In this document: positions 53,800 through 63,159 of the stretch, piece by piece
Position numbering within the stretch: the first letter of the stretch is position 1
How the letters are laid out: every line of letters begins with the position of its first letter
Source of the DNA: Flagellimonas oceani
Lineage (GTDB): Bacteria; Bacteroidota; Bacteroidia; Flavobacteriales; Flavobacteriaceae
Length of the DNA stretch: 64,000 bases
Assembly: GCF_011068285.1 (NCBI RefSeq)
Contig: NZ_CP049616.1
Location: forward strand, 972,501-1,036,500
Direction: 5' to 3'
Position numbers and translations under genes: made by a program
The notes under the pieces: model-generated
The model's input: the letters and a program-made list of their open reading frames with translations, nothing else
Told to the model about the DNA's origin: nothing
Database searches by the model: none

Positions 53800-53981
53800 A
53801 GTTATTTTTTTTGATTAAAAATTCATTTTACCGGTACCACTTCTTTGGCACCTTTCATCATCACTCTTAATATAAACTACAACAGGTCATTTTTTTGACG
53901 CTTATGCTTGAAAAATTGCCGTATTTGGTGATATATATAGATAATGTTCTGAATATGAGTGTATTTTGATTTAAATCAAAA

Positions 53982-54143
53982 ATGATAAGATTTAATCGAT
54001 TCCGTCCAATATCTTTTCTAATGAGCAAAGCAAACAGCCCTATTTCGGTTAGATTTAATGAATCGTCCATCCATAAGGCCGACACGTCAAAAGTTTTGAA
54101 ACAAGTCCAGGCCGGGCGACTGAACAGAATCAATAATACATAA
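53982..54143 (+). CDS. Possible small protein upstream of the Gsp26-like gene
   Basis: A 53-codon ATG frame (MIRFNRFRPISFLMSKANSP, later SSIHKADTSKVLKQVQAGRL) ending 11 nt before the flavin-protein gene. An internal Met at residue 14 could be the start. Codon use looks plausible but there is no homology I recognise, so it may be only an untranslated leader. Confidence 0.25.
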   Translation: MIRFNRFRPISFLMSKANSPISVRFNESSIHKADTSKVLKQVQAGRLNRINNT

Positions 54144-54154
54144 AAACAAAAACC

Positions 54155-54646
54155 ATGAACAAGAGAAATTATATGAAAAATGAAGAGGGTCTAAGAAAAG
54201 TAAGGACCTTGATAGATGAGCAGAAAACCGTAATGATGGCCAGTAATTTGGATACCAAACCGTTTTCGGTCTGCCCAATGACCGTGCAGCAAATGGACGA
54301 GAAAGGGGACCTTTGGTTCTTTGTCTCCAAGGAAAGCGGACTTTTTAAGGATATTGAAGATGACAATCGCATTCAAATTATCTACTCCGATGATAAAAAA
54401 CAGCAGTACCTGTCCATTTTCGGAAATGCAACACACATAAAGGCCGAAAAGAAAAAGGATGAGCTATGGAACCATACTTTGCTAAATTGGTTCGAAGGCA
54501 AGGACGACCCGAACCTTACCCTGATCAGTGTAAATATGGAAAATGCATTCTTTTGGGACAACGAGAACAGTAAGCTTGTGCCCTTTTTTGATGCAGAGGA
54601 AAGCATGGCGTCCAACTCCGGGGAAAAAGGATTTGTAAACTTATAG
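54155..54646 (+). CDS. Pyridoxamine 5'-phosphate oxidase-fold protein (general stress protein 26 type)
   Basis: 163 residues forming a split-barrel flavin-binding fold: KTVMMASNLDTKPFSVCPMT, DLWFFVSKESGLFKDIEDDN, YLSIFGNATHIKAEKKKDEL, and an end with LISVNMENAFFWD. The profile fits Gsp26-like stress proteins rather than PdxH. Such proteins bind FMN or F420/heme; the cofactor is not determined. It is a separate unit closed by a strong terminator. Confidence 0.9.
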   Translation: MNKRNYMKNEEGLRKVRTLIDEQKTVMMASNLDTKPFSVCPMTVQQMDEKGDLWFFVSKESGLFKDIEDDNRIQIIYSDDKKQQYLSIFGNATHIKAEKKKDELWNHTLLNWFEGKDDPNLTLISVNMENAFFWDNENSKLVPFFDAEESMASNSGEKGFVNL

Positions 54647-54700
54647 CAACAAGTATTCGGATGCCAAGATCAAACCATGCTTTTGATTCTTGGTCAAAAA

Positions 54701-54728
54701 AAAGGTCGGTAGCAATACCGACCTTTTT
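54701..54728. terminator. Bidirectional terminator
   Basis: AAAGGTCGGTA (54701-54711) and TACCGACCTTT (54716-54726), a perfect 11-bp stem with loop GCAA and runs of A and T on the two sides. It separates the convergent Gsp26-like and SYLF-domain genes. Confidence 0.92.
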
Positions 54729-54747
54729 TATTGTCAATAAACGAAAC

Positions 54748-55281
54748 CTATTTAAAGGGTATGTATTCAAATTTTTGGCCGCCAACAGAGGCATCCGCCA
54801 TTAATCCAGCTTTTGGCATGGCAAATACAACAACACCATCGTTATAATCAGCACTTTTGGAAACACCTGATTTTACTGCAATGGCCGAAAGGTCGCCCGA
54901 AAAGGCATAATTTCCGGTCTTAAATTCATTTAGGGCATCTTCGGTTTCAAAAAAGATGACCTCGGTCAATGCCTGGCCACCGGCTTGTAATCCAACATCA
55001 ATCTTTTTCATGTTGGCCATTCCCACCTTGTTTCCATTTTCGTAAACGACACCATTTCCAGAGGCTCCCCCCAAGATAAATCCACCTTCCCCAACATTTG
55101 GGAAGATTACATAGCCCGTGGACGTTTCAAAGAATTTTTTCAGCCCGGCATCTTTTGCGATCAGCGTTTTTTTGGCTTTTTGTGCATCCGCAATAATTTT
55201 TTTGTCCTTACTGCTTTGGGCAAAAGTTCCGAAAGCGACAAATAATGCCGCTGCTACGGTAATTGTTTTCAAAGTTTTCAT
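54748..55281 (-). CDS. SYLF-domain (Ysc84-like) lipid-binding protein, secreted
   Basis: 177 residues: a signal peptide (about 1-21, ending TFAQ), a lysine-rich stretch, then the SYLF/Ysc84 domain (about 45-177; GYVIFPNVGEGGFILGGASG, ALTEVIFFETEDALNEF, FAMPKAGLMADASVGGQKF). The domain binds membranes or phosphoinositides in eukaryotes; bacterial members are periplasmic and often stress-induced. It is a single-gene unit. Confidence 0.92.
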   Translation of the reverse strand: MKTLKTITVAAALFVAFGTFAQSSKDKKIIADAQKAKKTLIAKDAGLKKFFETSTGYVIFPNVGEGGFILGGASGNGVVYENGNKVGMANMKKIDVGLQAGGQALTEVIFFETEDALNEFKTGNYAFSGDLSAIAVKSGVSKSADYNDGVVVFAMPKAGLMADASVGGQKFEYIPFK

Positions 55282-55515
55282 AATGTCTAATTTTATTAAT
55301 AATCCTATTTAAACTGAAAGCATCGAGCTCTCATTTTCAATGTCAAGGTACAGCAGATGAAAGGACGGCATTGGCTTTTTTCAATAAAAAATTGATTCAT
55401 TTCTAATTGATTCACAATAGTTTGTGACGATATGCATCAAGACAATTTTTGAGCGGATAAGGACAATATCCAGAGATAAGAATGGTTACTTTCCCTTATA
55501 ATTTTAAAAAAGAGC

Positions 55516-55743
55516 ATGATGAAAAAACATAGTTTATACCTGATACTTGCTGTTACGATGTTGTACGCAACCTCGTGCAGGGATAAAAAATTGAACCATC
55601 CCAAACAAGGCGAGGAACTAAAAGAGGTCAAGAAAACCCAATCGGAAAGTATGGAAAAGTACAAGGAATGGTCGGATTCGGACAAGGAAAAGGATAGCAC
55701 TACAACGCAAACCGATTCCACGGACAGGGATTCTTTAAATTGA
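55516..55743 (+). CDS. Small hydrophilic lipoprotein
   Basis: 75 residues with a signal peptide and lipobox (LYATSC, lipid Cys at residue 21), followed by a very charged Lys/Glu/Asp/Ser/Thr-rich tail without aromatic residues except near W52. No family recognised. Its TGA stop abuts the stop of the convergent DUF2807 gene to form TGATCA, with no terminator between them. Confidence 0.7.
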   Translation: MMKKHSLYLILAVTMLYATSCRDKKLNHPKQGEELKEVKKTQSESMEKYKEWSDSDKEKDSTTTQTDSTDRDSLN

Positions 55744-56400
55744 TCAATTACTGTTTATGACTTTTCCACTGCCTTCAATCGTTGTGGATATGGTCGGGTT
55801 GCCTTTGTAAAAAACATTTCCGCTACCATTTATCTCTACTTGGAGTTCGTTGGCGCAATTCACCTCCACATCACCTGAACCAACAATATTTACAGCACAG
55901 GATTCGGTAAGGAATCCGTAACCGGAAATGCGTCCGGAACCCTCATTTTCTATGGATAGGGTTTTGGATGAGCCCGAAAAGGAGATATCACTGGTACCGA
56001 TGTTCTTGATGTGGAAATCGAGATTTTCCACATCAAGAATCTTTAAAGTTCCAGAACCTTCGTTGGTAACACCATTTAAGCCTTTTACCATTACATCTAC
56101 ATGAACAGTTATGTTTTCGTAGTTGTGCCCAGAGGCCAGATATATGTTCAAGCTGCCATTTTCGACTTCTGTTCTCAAGTAATCGATAACATTGCTATCT
56201 GCGGTGATTTCTACCGTTTGACTATCCCCTTGAGTAATATTTACATTGGCTATTCCCTTTACAGAAACTGCGGTGAAGGCATTCAGTTCCCTACTTTCCG
56301 TAGTCAATGTTCCGGAACCCGTTATATCGTCCGATGAGCAAGAGACTACAATGGTTGCACACCATAGGATTATTGATTTTTTAAGCTTCATCTTTTTCAT
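55744..56400 (-). CDS. DUF2807 (GIN domain) lipoprotein
   Basis: About 218 residues from the ATG at 56400; another Met is at 56391 and a longer frame reaches 56424. A lipobox (ATIVVSC) is followed by a beta-helix-like DUF2807 domain with repeats such as RELNAFTAVSVKGIANVNIT, VEITADSNVIDYLRTEVENG, INGSGNVFY and TTIEGSGKVINS. These auto-transporter-adhesin-like proteins are common in Bacteroidota and their role is unknown. The start overlaps the end of the hydroxylase gene, so both are probably one transcript. Confidence 0.85.
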   Translation of the reverse strand: MKKMKLKKSIILWCATIVVSCSSDDITGSGTLTTESRELNAFTAVSVKGIANVNITQGDSQTVEITADSNVIDYLRTEVENGSLNIYLASGHNYENITVHVDVMVKGLNGVTNEGSGTLKILDVENLDFHIKNIGTSDISFSGSSKTLSIENEGSGRISGYGFLTESCAVNIVGSGDVEVNCANELQVEINGSGNVFYKGNPTISTTIEGSGKVINSN

Positions 56401-57175
56401 TTTTGTTGATTTCTTCACTAACATCCTTAAATAGCAACATGTCCTTTATCCGTTTAGATGCTCCATTGTAGAATCCCGTCTCATGCAAATATCCCTTTGG
56501 ATTGTTAAAGGTGCCAAAGATGATATCGAATATGGGCAGGTCGGAATAATTGTATGCATGTATGCCCTTGGCATGATGTACCGTATGGCTCTCTGGACGT
56601 TGAATAACATACCCCAACCATTGTGGCGTAACAATATTACTGTGCTGGAATATTCCCAGGAAAACCGTCGTCAACAAGATAAGGGTGGATGCTCCCGGTG
56701 TAAAACCGGCAACACCGACCAAGCAAAGGCTCCCTAAAAGTGTAAATCCGGCCATGTCCATAGGACTAAAATAGAAAGCTCCATAAGTATCCATACGTTC
56801 CGCACTGTGGTGCATTTGGTGAAAAACTTTCCACAGGAAGTCGCTTTTGTGCAGGCTGTAGTGCCAAATAAAAAGACCGAATTCATAAATGAATACGCCT
56901 ACTACGGCTCCTCCAATATCTCCCAAAAAGGAAAGGTCGAATATTTGGTATTTAGAAATATAGCCGTCCCAAATCAACGGTAAATAGCTCGATAGATAAA
57001 AGAAAACGGCAAAGGTCAATAATCCCTGTGTTTTCCAATTTTTAATTTTGGGCAATTCCCTGGCGGGGAACAATCCTTCCCAGATCATAAGGGCCGCATA
57101 GATTCCCAAGACAATTAAGGAGATAGGGTCTAAAAGAATTTCTAAAGGTGTCGGTAAATTTTTTAAGGTTTCCAT
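56381..57175 (-). CDS. Sterol desaturase / fatty acid hydroxylase family membrane protein
   Basis: 264 residues with four or five membrane helices and the tripartite histidine clusters of non-heme di-iron hydroxylases: HYSLH (about 108-112), HQMHH (about 121-125) and HTVHH (about 200-204). It acts on lipid chains or carotenoid-like molecules in the inner membrane using O2. The substrate is unknown. A tiny frame ends 5 nt before its start codon; the DUF2807 gene overlaps its end. Confidence 0.9.
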   Translation of the reverse strand: METLKNLPTPLEILLDPISLIVLGIYAALMIWEGLFPARELPKIKNWKTQGLLTFAVFFYLSSYLPLIWDGYISKYQIFDLSFLGDIGGAVVGVFIYEFGLFIWHYSLHKSDFLWKVFHQMHHSAERMDTYGAFYFSPMDMAGFTLLGSLCLVGVAGFTPGASTLILLTTVFLGIFQHSNIVTPQWLGYVIQRPESHTVHHAKGIHAYNYSDLPIFDIIFGTFNNPKGYLHETGFYNGASKRIKDMLLFKDVSEEINKNEKDEA

Positions 57176-57180
57176 GGCGT

Positions 57181-57288
57181 TTACATTTTAGATTTATACT
57201 TCGCGTTAAACTCCATTTTTCTTCTTGCCCTAATGGCAGGCAAACCTTGGTTGCACTGGTAACCTTGAATAAATAACTGTCGTCTCAT
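57181..57288 (-). CDS. Possible small basic peptide/leader, 35 residues
   Basis: ATG frame reading MRRQLFIQGYQCNQGLPAIR then ARRKMEFNAKYKSKM, stopping 5 nt before the hydroxylase start. Strongly basic, with one Cys. The tight spacing to a real gene suggests a leader peptide or a translationally linked small gene; with no homology seen this stays a guess. Confidence 0.3.
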   Translation of the reverse strand: MRRQLFIQGYQCNQGLPAIRARRKMEFNAKYKSKM

Positions 57289-57505
57289 AATAAATGATTT
57301 AAAGATTGATGAATTAGTGGGAGTCCCACATATTTTTTGACGGCGCAAAAGTAGAGGGTAGTTCTCGTGACAAATAATTTATAGGGTCATACGGAGTGTA
57401 CGGTAACCAAATATGAAGTGAACAACGAAAAGATGGAGGTAGACAACAGGTAGACAAGAATACTTTCAATAGTATTCAAATCGCTAAAAATCAATAAATT
57501 AAAAA

Positions 57506-59146
57506 TTAGTTGTCGAGTTGTATGAGGAAATCGAAAAGGTCGGTCTCTTGGGGCAAGTCCATTTTTTTTCTTAGGCGATACCTGGCTGTTTTTGTGCTTT
57601 CGGGCGAAATTCCGAGAATGTTGGACGCCTCTTTAATGGATAAATTGAGTCTTGTTAGTGCGGCAACCTTCAAATCGTTGCTACTTAAGTCGGGATATTG
57701 TTGCTTTAGATTAGTGAAAAAGTCGGGGTGCACATTTTCAAAATGCTCTTTAAAATCTTCCCAATCCTTTTCTTTTCCTTGGTTGATTTTCAAGGTACGC
57801 TCAATATCGGTGAGTATTTGTTTGGTTTTTTCAGGGGAGGTCGACTTTTTGGCCTGTTGGATTTTGTCTTTAAAATCTTCGATAAGTTGATTCTTTTGAA
57901 CAAAATTCATGGCGTAGGAGGTAAGCTTTCTGTTTTTGGCATCAAGTTCTCCCTCCAGATCCGTACTTCGCAATTGTTGATTCTCCAATGCTTGCTCCGC
58001 AATAATTTTTTGTTGCTCCAATAATTGTTTCTGATGCTTGGTACGCTGTCTAATGTTTTTCATCAAAAAGAAAGAAAGCAACAGCACAATACAAATGCCT
58101 CCGATCAAAATCCACAGTATGGTCCTGTTCAGTTTTTGACTTTTGGATAGGGCGTTCAACTCTTGGTCTTTCTGTAAAATCTCGTTCCTAAACTCCAGTC
58201 CGGCAATTTGTCTGGATTTTTTAATGGTAAACAAGGAGTCCTTCAGGTTGACGTATTGTTTGTAATAAATAAGGGCCGAATCATTTTGCTGGGTCAAATG
58301 TTTGAGCTCAGCCAAATTTTTTAAAATATCGAGTTTGTAGTTGTTCAGGTTCATTTGGTCGGCCCTGCTCAAAGCGAGCTTAAAATGCATATCGGCCATC
58401 TCATAATCTTTTTGAAGGGAGAACATTCTGCCAAACTGTAAAAGGTTGCTCACCATGCCGTCCTTGTCATCGATTCGTCTGCCAATGGTAAGCGATTGCC
58501 TTAAGTGATAATCTGCCTGTTCCAGGTCGCCTTGTTCCAGATAGATACGTCCAAGTCTGTTGTGGGCTTCGGACATACCATATTTGTAATCCATCCTGGT
58601 ATGTATGTTCAGGGCGTTGGTAATATTGGTGTGGGCCTTGTCCAATCGGCCACTTTCCATTTGAAGGGTGCCCAGTTTAGTGTATGCGGTCGCAGTTCTA
58701 TCATCCAAGTTGAGCTGTGAAAACCCATTGATGGCCTCATGAAATTGCTTCAGGGCCAAGGAATCTTCATCAATATCAGCATAGACCATCCCGATGTTGA
58801 GCTTAATATTGGAAACTCCTTCAAGGTCGTTGAGGTCTTCGTATAGGTCCAATCCTTCGTAAAGGTCGAAAAGTGCTTGTTTGGCCTCTCCCAAGGACCA
58901 ATGGCCCACACCCGAAACCCTTTTGGCAAAAGCGGAGCCACTCTCATATTTTAGGGCGGTGGCCATGGTGTACGCCCTATTGCCCAATTGAACGGATCGC
59001 GAGGGGTCTCGAATCCAGAGGTCATAACCCAATTGGTTCAGACTATCTACCGTGGAGGTGTCCTTATCAACAACATCCAGCATCTTGTCTTGAGCAACAA
59101 GCGAAGCGGTAAAAAGGCACCATATGTAAACAAGCGCTACTCTCAA
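57506..59146 (-). CDS. TPR-containing LuxR-type HTH regulator with membrane anchor
   Basis: 546 residues: a signal-like N-terminus ending SLVAQ, about six TPR units (about 60-320; DLEGVSNIKLNIGMVYADID, YGMSEAHNRLGRIYLEQGD), one membrane helix (about 345-367; LWILIGGICIVLLLSFFLM), a coiled coil, and a LuxR-type HTH at the C-terminus (VAALTRLNLSIKEASNILGI, RYRLRKKM). This architecture is typical of Bacteroidota regulators with a periplasmic TPR sensor and a cytoplasmic DNA-binding end. Targets unknown. Confidence 0.9.
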   Translation of the reverse strand: MRVALVYIWCLFTASLVAQDKMLDVVDKDTSTVDSLNQLGYDLWIRDPSRSVQLGNRAYTMATALKYESGSAFAKRVSGVGHWSLGEAKQALFDLYEGLDLYEDLNDLEGVSNIKLNIGMVYADIDEDSLALKQFHEAINGFSQLNLDDRTATAYTKLGTLQMESGRLDKAHTNITNALNIHTRMDYKYGMSEAHNRLGRIYLEQGDLEQADYHLRQSLTIGRRIDDKDGMVSNLLQFGRMFSLQKDYEMADMHFKLALSRADQMNLNNYKLDILKNLAELKHLTQQNDSALIYYKQYVNLKDSLFTIKKSRQIAGLEFRNEILQKDQELNALSKSQKLNRTILWILIGGICIVLLLSFFLMKNIRQRTKHQKQLLEQQKIIAEQALENQQLRSTDLEGELDAKNRKLTSYAMNFVQKNQLIEDFKDKIQQAKKSTSPEKTKQILTDIERTLKINQGKEKDWEDFKEHFENVHPDFFTNLKQQYPDLSSNDLKVAALTRLNLSIKEASNILGISPESTKTARYRLRKKMDLPQETDLFDFLIQLDN

Positions 59147-59217
59147 AAAACAGGTTGATTTTCAACAAATATACAATCAAATTGGTTTGAGGGTATGCTA
59201 AACTACTGTACCAAAAA

Positions 59218-60249
59218 TCAATCCATCGCTACCAGGGCATTTTCATTGATGTCCTTCATGATCTCTGCGAACAATTCTGCCGACTTGATGCGATCATTGC
59301 TATCATACATCATGGAGGAGACAATAACTTCATCAACTTTTGTTTGCTCAATGAAATCTTCCACTTGTTTTTTTACGGTTTCCTTACTGCCCACAAAAGA
59401 GTAGCGGGTCATTTGCATAATGGCCGGATGCTGTCGTACCTCCTGTAAACTAGTGCTCATTTCGGTGGGAGGTTCTATGGATTGGGTCTGCGTACCGGAC
59501 AATATATTTATGACCATTCTTAGGGCAGAGGTGTACAAACGCTCGGCTTGCTCATCGGTATCCGCTACAATCGCATTGATTCCAGCGATAACATAAGGCT
59601 TTTGCAATGTCTTGGAGGGTTGAAACTGGTCTCTGTAAATTTCGAGGGCATTGAACAGCTGTGCGGTCGCAAAATGACTGGCGAACGCGTAGGGCAATCC
59701 TTTTTGCGCTGCCAATCGGGCACTACTGGTGCTTGAACCCAAAATATAAATGGGTACATCCACGCCCTCGGCCAATGGAACCCTGATCTTCGAGTCTTTA
59801 TTATCTGATGAAAAATACTGTTGAATCTGCTCAATATCCTTTGGGAAGGAATGGGTAGCTTCTATAAAACCCGGGTTTATCGCACGCGCGGTAGGTTGGT
59901 CGGTACCAGGAGCCCTTCCCAGACCAAGGTCAATACGGTTCGGGAACAAATTGGCCAAGGTACCAAAGCGTTCGGCCACTACAAAAGGGGAGTGGTTGGG
60001 CAACATCACCCCACCAGAACCCAAACGTAAAGATGTAGTGGCCTGTGCTACGTGACCTATCAATATTTCGGGCGAACTACTGGTGATAGCGGGCATATTA
60101 TGATGTTCGGCAAACCACATTCTTTTATAGCCCAATGCCTCTGCTTTTTGGGCCAACGCCACCGTATTCTTATATACTTGGTTTGGTGTACTTCCTTTTG
60201 GAAGAACGGCAAGTTCCAAAAGTGAATAAGCAATTTTCTTTGAATCCAT
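59218..60249 (-). CDS. Luciferase-like (LLM) flavin-dependent oxidoreductase
   Basis: 343 residues, TIM-barrel LLM family: YKRMWFAEHHNMPAITSSSP near the N-terminus, then LRLGSGGVMLPNHSPFVVAE, IDLGLGRAPG, and YILGSSTSSARLAAQKGLPY. The subgroup resembles YhbW/limB-type monooxygenases using FMNH2 or F420. The substrate is unknown. It follows the ArsR-type gene by 37 nt on the same strand and is presumably under its control. Confidence 0.92.
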   Translation of the reverse strand: MDSKKIAYSLLELAVLPKGSTPNQVYKNTVALAQKAEALGYKRMWFAEHHNMPAITSSSPEILIGHVAQATTSLRLGSGGVMLPNHSPFVVAERFGTLANLFPNRIDLGLGRAPGTDQPTARAINPGFIEATHSFPKDIEQIQQYFSSDNKDSKIRVPLAEGVDVPIYILGSSTSSARLAAQKGLPYAFASHFATAQLFNALEIYRDQFQPSKTLQKPYVIAGINAIVADTDEQAERLYTSALRMVINILSGTQTQSIEPPTEMSTSLQEVRQHPAIMQMTRYSFVGSKETVKKQVEDFIEQTKVDEVIVSSMMYDSNDRIKSAELFAEIMKDINENALVAMD

Positions 60250-60286
60250 ATATTTATATGTATCGATGTATTGATTAAATAAAAAA

Positions 60287-60556
60287 TTATAGCTTTTTGA
60301 GTGCCAACAAGTAGTTGTCCATCACCTCTTGGTTGAGCGTATAAAAGTAGAACCGGCCTTCTTTTTGAGGCTCGATCAATTCAGCATCGACCAATTTTTT
60401 AATATGATGGCTTACGGATGGCTGTGATAGGTTCAAAAAGGTTGTAATAGTACTGCATTCCAGTTTATCCTCACAGGACTGGATAGCCTGAACAATCTTT
60501 AAACGATTGACATCGCTAAGTGCTTTTGAGATGCGTTCTACCTGTTTTAAGTTCAA
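60287..60556 (-). CDS. ArsR/SmtB-type HTH regulator
   Basis: About 89 residues if the TTG at 60556 is the start; no ATG is available before KQVERISKALSDVNRLK, and the longer frame to 60610 also starts at TTG. The winged HTH is clear: LSDVNRLKIVQAIQ, TITTFLNLSQPSVSHHIKKL, ELIEPQKEGRFYFYTL. The CxC metal site of ArsR (ELCVCDL) is replaced by LECSTI, so metal sensing is doubtful. It probably regulates the downstream luciferase-like gene. Confidence 0.85.
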   Translation of the reverse strand: MNLKQVERISKALSDVNRLKIVQAIQSCEDKLECSTITTFLNLSQPSVSHHIKKLVDAELIEPQKEGRFYFYTLNQEVMDNYLLALKKL

Positions 60557-60645
60557 AATGCTATAATATATTGAAACATGCAAATGTATCAATAAATCAT
60601 GGAAGAACAATGCGCAACCGAACTTTTGTATGCTGCGGGATATTT

Positions 60646-60682
60646 AAAAGGAGACATTACGATTTGCCGTATGTCTCCTTTT
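60646..60682 (-). terminator. Terminator after the Gfo/Idh/MocA gene
   Basis: AAAAGGAGACAT (60646-60657) and ATGTCTCCTTTT (60671-60682), a perfect 12-bp stem that on the minus strand ends in a T run. It lies just after the stop at 60695. Confidence 0.88.
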
Positions 60683-60694
60683 AATTCAAAAAAA

Positions 60695-62095
60695 TTAAAC
60701 CAATTTCATCTTTTCGGGGTCCCAGTGCATTATTTTTTTATCAAAATAACTGGTATTGCAGGCGAGGGCAGGAGCTGCCGCCCTAAAACCGAATTCTGCG
60801 TCTTCCACCACTTTTTTACCATCCCTTATGGCATCAAAAAAATTGGTGAAATGGTCCAAATGGTCACTATAGCCCTCGGGAGCTTTAAAAATTACATCGC
60901 CTTTTGGGTGTCGCTGTTGTTGTTCCTCGGTCCATTTTGCATTGTATTCGGCCTTCATGCGCTCTTGCATTTCTTCGGGAAAGGTGAACACGGAATCATA
61001 GCCTCCAAATCCGGGAGCTTCTGGCATTTTGCTATAACCAACGGTTATGTTATTGCCGTTTACGGTGATGGTCCCCTCCGAACCGATCAACTGTATTATT
61101 TCCTGGCCTCCCGTACCACTGATAAAGTTTACCCTTAGATTTAATTGAAAAGCGGGATGCGCTTCACTTTTGGGGTATTGCATAACGCCGGACATCACAT
61201 CGGGCATATTTCTGCCATCGTTCCAATAACTAAATTGTCCGGTACTGTAAATACTTTCGGGCCCTTTGGAATTGGTGATAAAATGGGTTCCGCTCAATAA
61301 ATGGATATAAAGGTCCCCTGCCACGCCCGTGCCGAATTCCTTAAAAGCCCTCCACCAAAAGAATTTTTTGGCATCAAATTCCATTTTGTCCGTTACCTCG
61401 ATAAAGGTATCCCAGTCAGTGGTCTCGGCGCTGGCATCGTCCGGTATGGTATATTCCCAAGCTCCTATGGAACTTTGTCGGTCCCAAGCAGCCGTGACCA
61501 TGTTGAGTTCTCCGATTTCGCCGGCGGCCAAAAGCTCTTTTGCCTTTGCATAACCAACGCTGCTTACCCTTTGGCTACCGATTTGGACAACTTTGCCCGA
61601 TTGTTTGGCGGCCTTCATCATGGGGTAGCCTTCATCAATTTTATGCATCATGGGTTTTTCCAAATACACGTGTTTGCCTTTGGCAAGGGCATCCAAGGTA
61701 ATCTGGTGGTGCCAAACATCGGTGGTACAAATAAGCACGGCGTCAATATCTTCCCTGTTCAATAAGTCTTTATAGCTTCTGGTAACATAGAGGTCTTTGC
61801 CAAACTCCTCTTGGGCCCGTGTTAACCTACCCTTGTACAGATCACAAATGCCTGCTAGTTCAACACCGGGAACCTGCAAGGCGGTTCTAAGATCAAAATG
61901 GCCCTGTACGCCATAACCGATGACACCGATTCGCACCGTATCGTTATTGGAAAATATCCTGTCATATCTCAGCATACGCTCCTCTGCCTTTTCTTGGGCA
62001 GCGAAAGAAGCAAATGGAGTGGCGGCGGAGGCCAAAGTAGTGGCCCCTATCTGTCGTAAAAATTTTCTTCTTTTGTTTGAGTTGTTATTTTTCAT
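60695..62095 (-). CDS. Gfo/Idh/MocA oxidoreductase with Tat signal
   Basis: 466 residues. A twin-arginine signal (NKRRKFLRQIGATTLASAA) directs folded export. The Rossmann domain reads VRIGVIGYGVQGHFDLRTAL, then GICDLYKGRLTRAQEE, and the dinucleotide-binding EKPMMHKIDEG with the catalytic Lys. The C-terminal beta domain follows (WWRAFKEFGTGVAGDLYIHL). Bacteroidota export many such proteins, which act on sugar derivatives, often with a bound NAD. The substrate is unknown; it is followed (downstream order) by a good terminator. Confidence 0.92.
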   Translation of the reverse strand: MKNNNSNKRRKFLRQIGATTLASAATPFASFAAQEKAEERMLRYDRIFSNNDTVRIGVIGYGVQGHFDLRTALQVPGVELAGICDLYKGRLTRAQEEFGKDLYVTRSYKDLLNREDIDAVLICTTDVWHHQITLDALAKGKHVYLEKPMMHKIDEGYPMMKAAKQSGKVVQIGSQRVSSVGYAKAKELLAAGEIGELNMVTAAWDRQSSIGAWEYTIPDDASAETTDWDTFIEVTDKMEFDAKKFFWWRAFKEFGTGVAGDLYIHLLSGTHFITNSKGPESIYSTGQFSYWNDGRNMPDVMSGVMQYPKSEAHPAFQLNLRVNFISGTGGQEIIQLIGSEGTITVNGNNITVGYSKMPEAPGFGGYDSVFTFPEEMQERMKAEYNAKWTEEQQQRHPKGDVIFKAPEGYSDHLDHFTNFFDAIRDGKKVVEDAEFGFRAAAPALACNTSYFDKKIMHWDPEKMKLV

Positions 62096-62117
62096 GTGTT
62101 TTGATTATATCATTGGT

Positions 62118-63092
62118 TTAGTTGACGGAATAGCTCACAAATGCCAATTTTTTGCTGTCAGGGCTCCACGAAGGCACATTTATGGTTCCTTGGCCACCGT
62201 AGAAAACCGGGGTAATATCTTTAATATCCTTTGTTTCAAGATTCATCACCCTTAGTTTGACCTGTTTTCCAAATAAATGATCTTGTTTTTGGTCCGAAGT
62301 ATAGGCAATATATGCAATCCATTTCCCATCCGGTGATGGGTGGGGGAACCAGTTCGAGTTTTTATCAAAGGTCAATTGTTCCTGTTTTTTACCGTTGGTC
62401 CGCATGCGCCAAATCTGCATATGTCCGGATTTATAGGAGTTGTAGTAAATATATTTTCCATCGGGGGAATACTCGGGGCCATCATCAAGTCCTTCTGCTG
62501 TGGTCAATCTCTTTTCATCGCCCCCATTGATGCTAATGGTATACACATCGTAATTGCCGTTTCGTTCGGCACAATAGGCCAATCGTTTGCCGTCGGGCGA
62601 CCAACCGTGCCAATAGGATGGTACTTTGGAAGTGACTTTCTTAGGTGTTCCTCCTTCAACCGGAACCACGTAGATGGCAGATTTATATGATTTAGGGGAG
62701 GGGTCGGTCACATCGTTATGGCTAATGGCCAACCATTTGCCGTCCGCTGAGATCCCGTGGTCGTTGTTGCTCTGGTCGACGAAATCGGTGTTCAAAAGGT
62801 TTAAATCCTTGGTTTTCAAATCCAAAGTGTAAAGTTTGCCTTTGCTGTTGACTATCAAATAATCGTCGGGATGCCAGTTGGGCGCTTCAAAATGTTCGTT
62901 TATGGCAAGAATGGTATCAATCCTACTGGAATCAATGTCAACGGTTTGAATGTAACTTGTGGTATCCTTTACGTTTTCTTGAGAATATGACTGTGTAGAA
63001 AGCGTTGTTCCGCAGAAAAGCAGGAGTACTATTTTGATGGGATGCCAATAATTGGGCAATAAGTATTCCTGAAGACGAACAAAAATCTTCAT
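62118..63092 (-). CDS. TolB-like WD40/PD40 beta-propeller protein, secreted
   Basis: 324 residues with an N-terminal membrane/signal segment (about 17-36) and repeated PD40 units: [85 protein letters not shown]. About five blades are seen, so a complete six-blade propeller is likely. Similar proteins are linked to peptidase or polysaccharide systems. It lies 22 nt upstream of the Gfo/Idh/MocA gene on the same strand and probably heads that operon. Confidence 0.88.
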   Translation of the reverse strand: MKIFVRLQEYLLPNYWHPIKIVLLLFCGTTLSTQSYSQENVKDTTSYIQTVDIDSSRIDTILAINEHFEAPNWHPDDYLIVNSKGKLYTLDLKTKDLNLLNTDFVDQSNNDHGISADGKWLAISHNDVTDPSPKSYKSAIYVVPVEGGTPKKVTSKVPSYWHGWSPDGKRLAYCAERNGNYDVYTISINGGDEKRLTTAEGLDDGPEYSPDGKYIYYNSYKSGHMQIWRMRTNGKKQEQLTFDKNSNWFPHPSPDGKWIAYIAYTSDQKQDHLFGKQVKLRVMNLETKDIKDITPVFYGGQGTINVPSWSPDSKKLAFVSYSVN

Positions 63093-63159
63093 GATATGTT
63101 GTTTAGTTTTGGTGTGCGCCCTAAATATACATTTTTGCCCTAAGATCGGGTTTATTGAT

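Noticed and set aside
53867..54133. 88-codon minus-strand frame
   Set aside because: It opposes the promoter/leader of the Gsp26-like gene and has random-looking composition.
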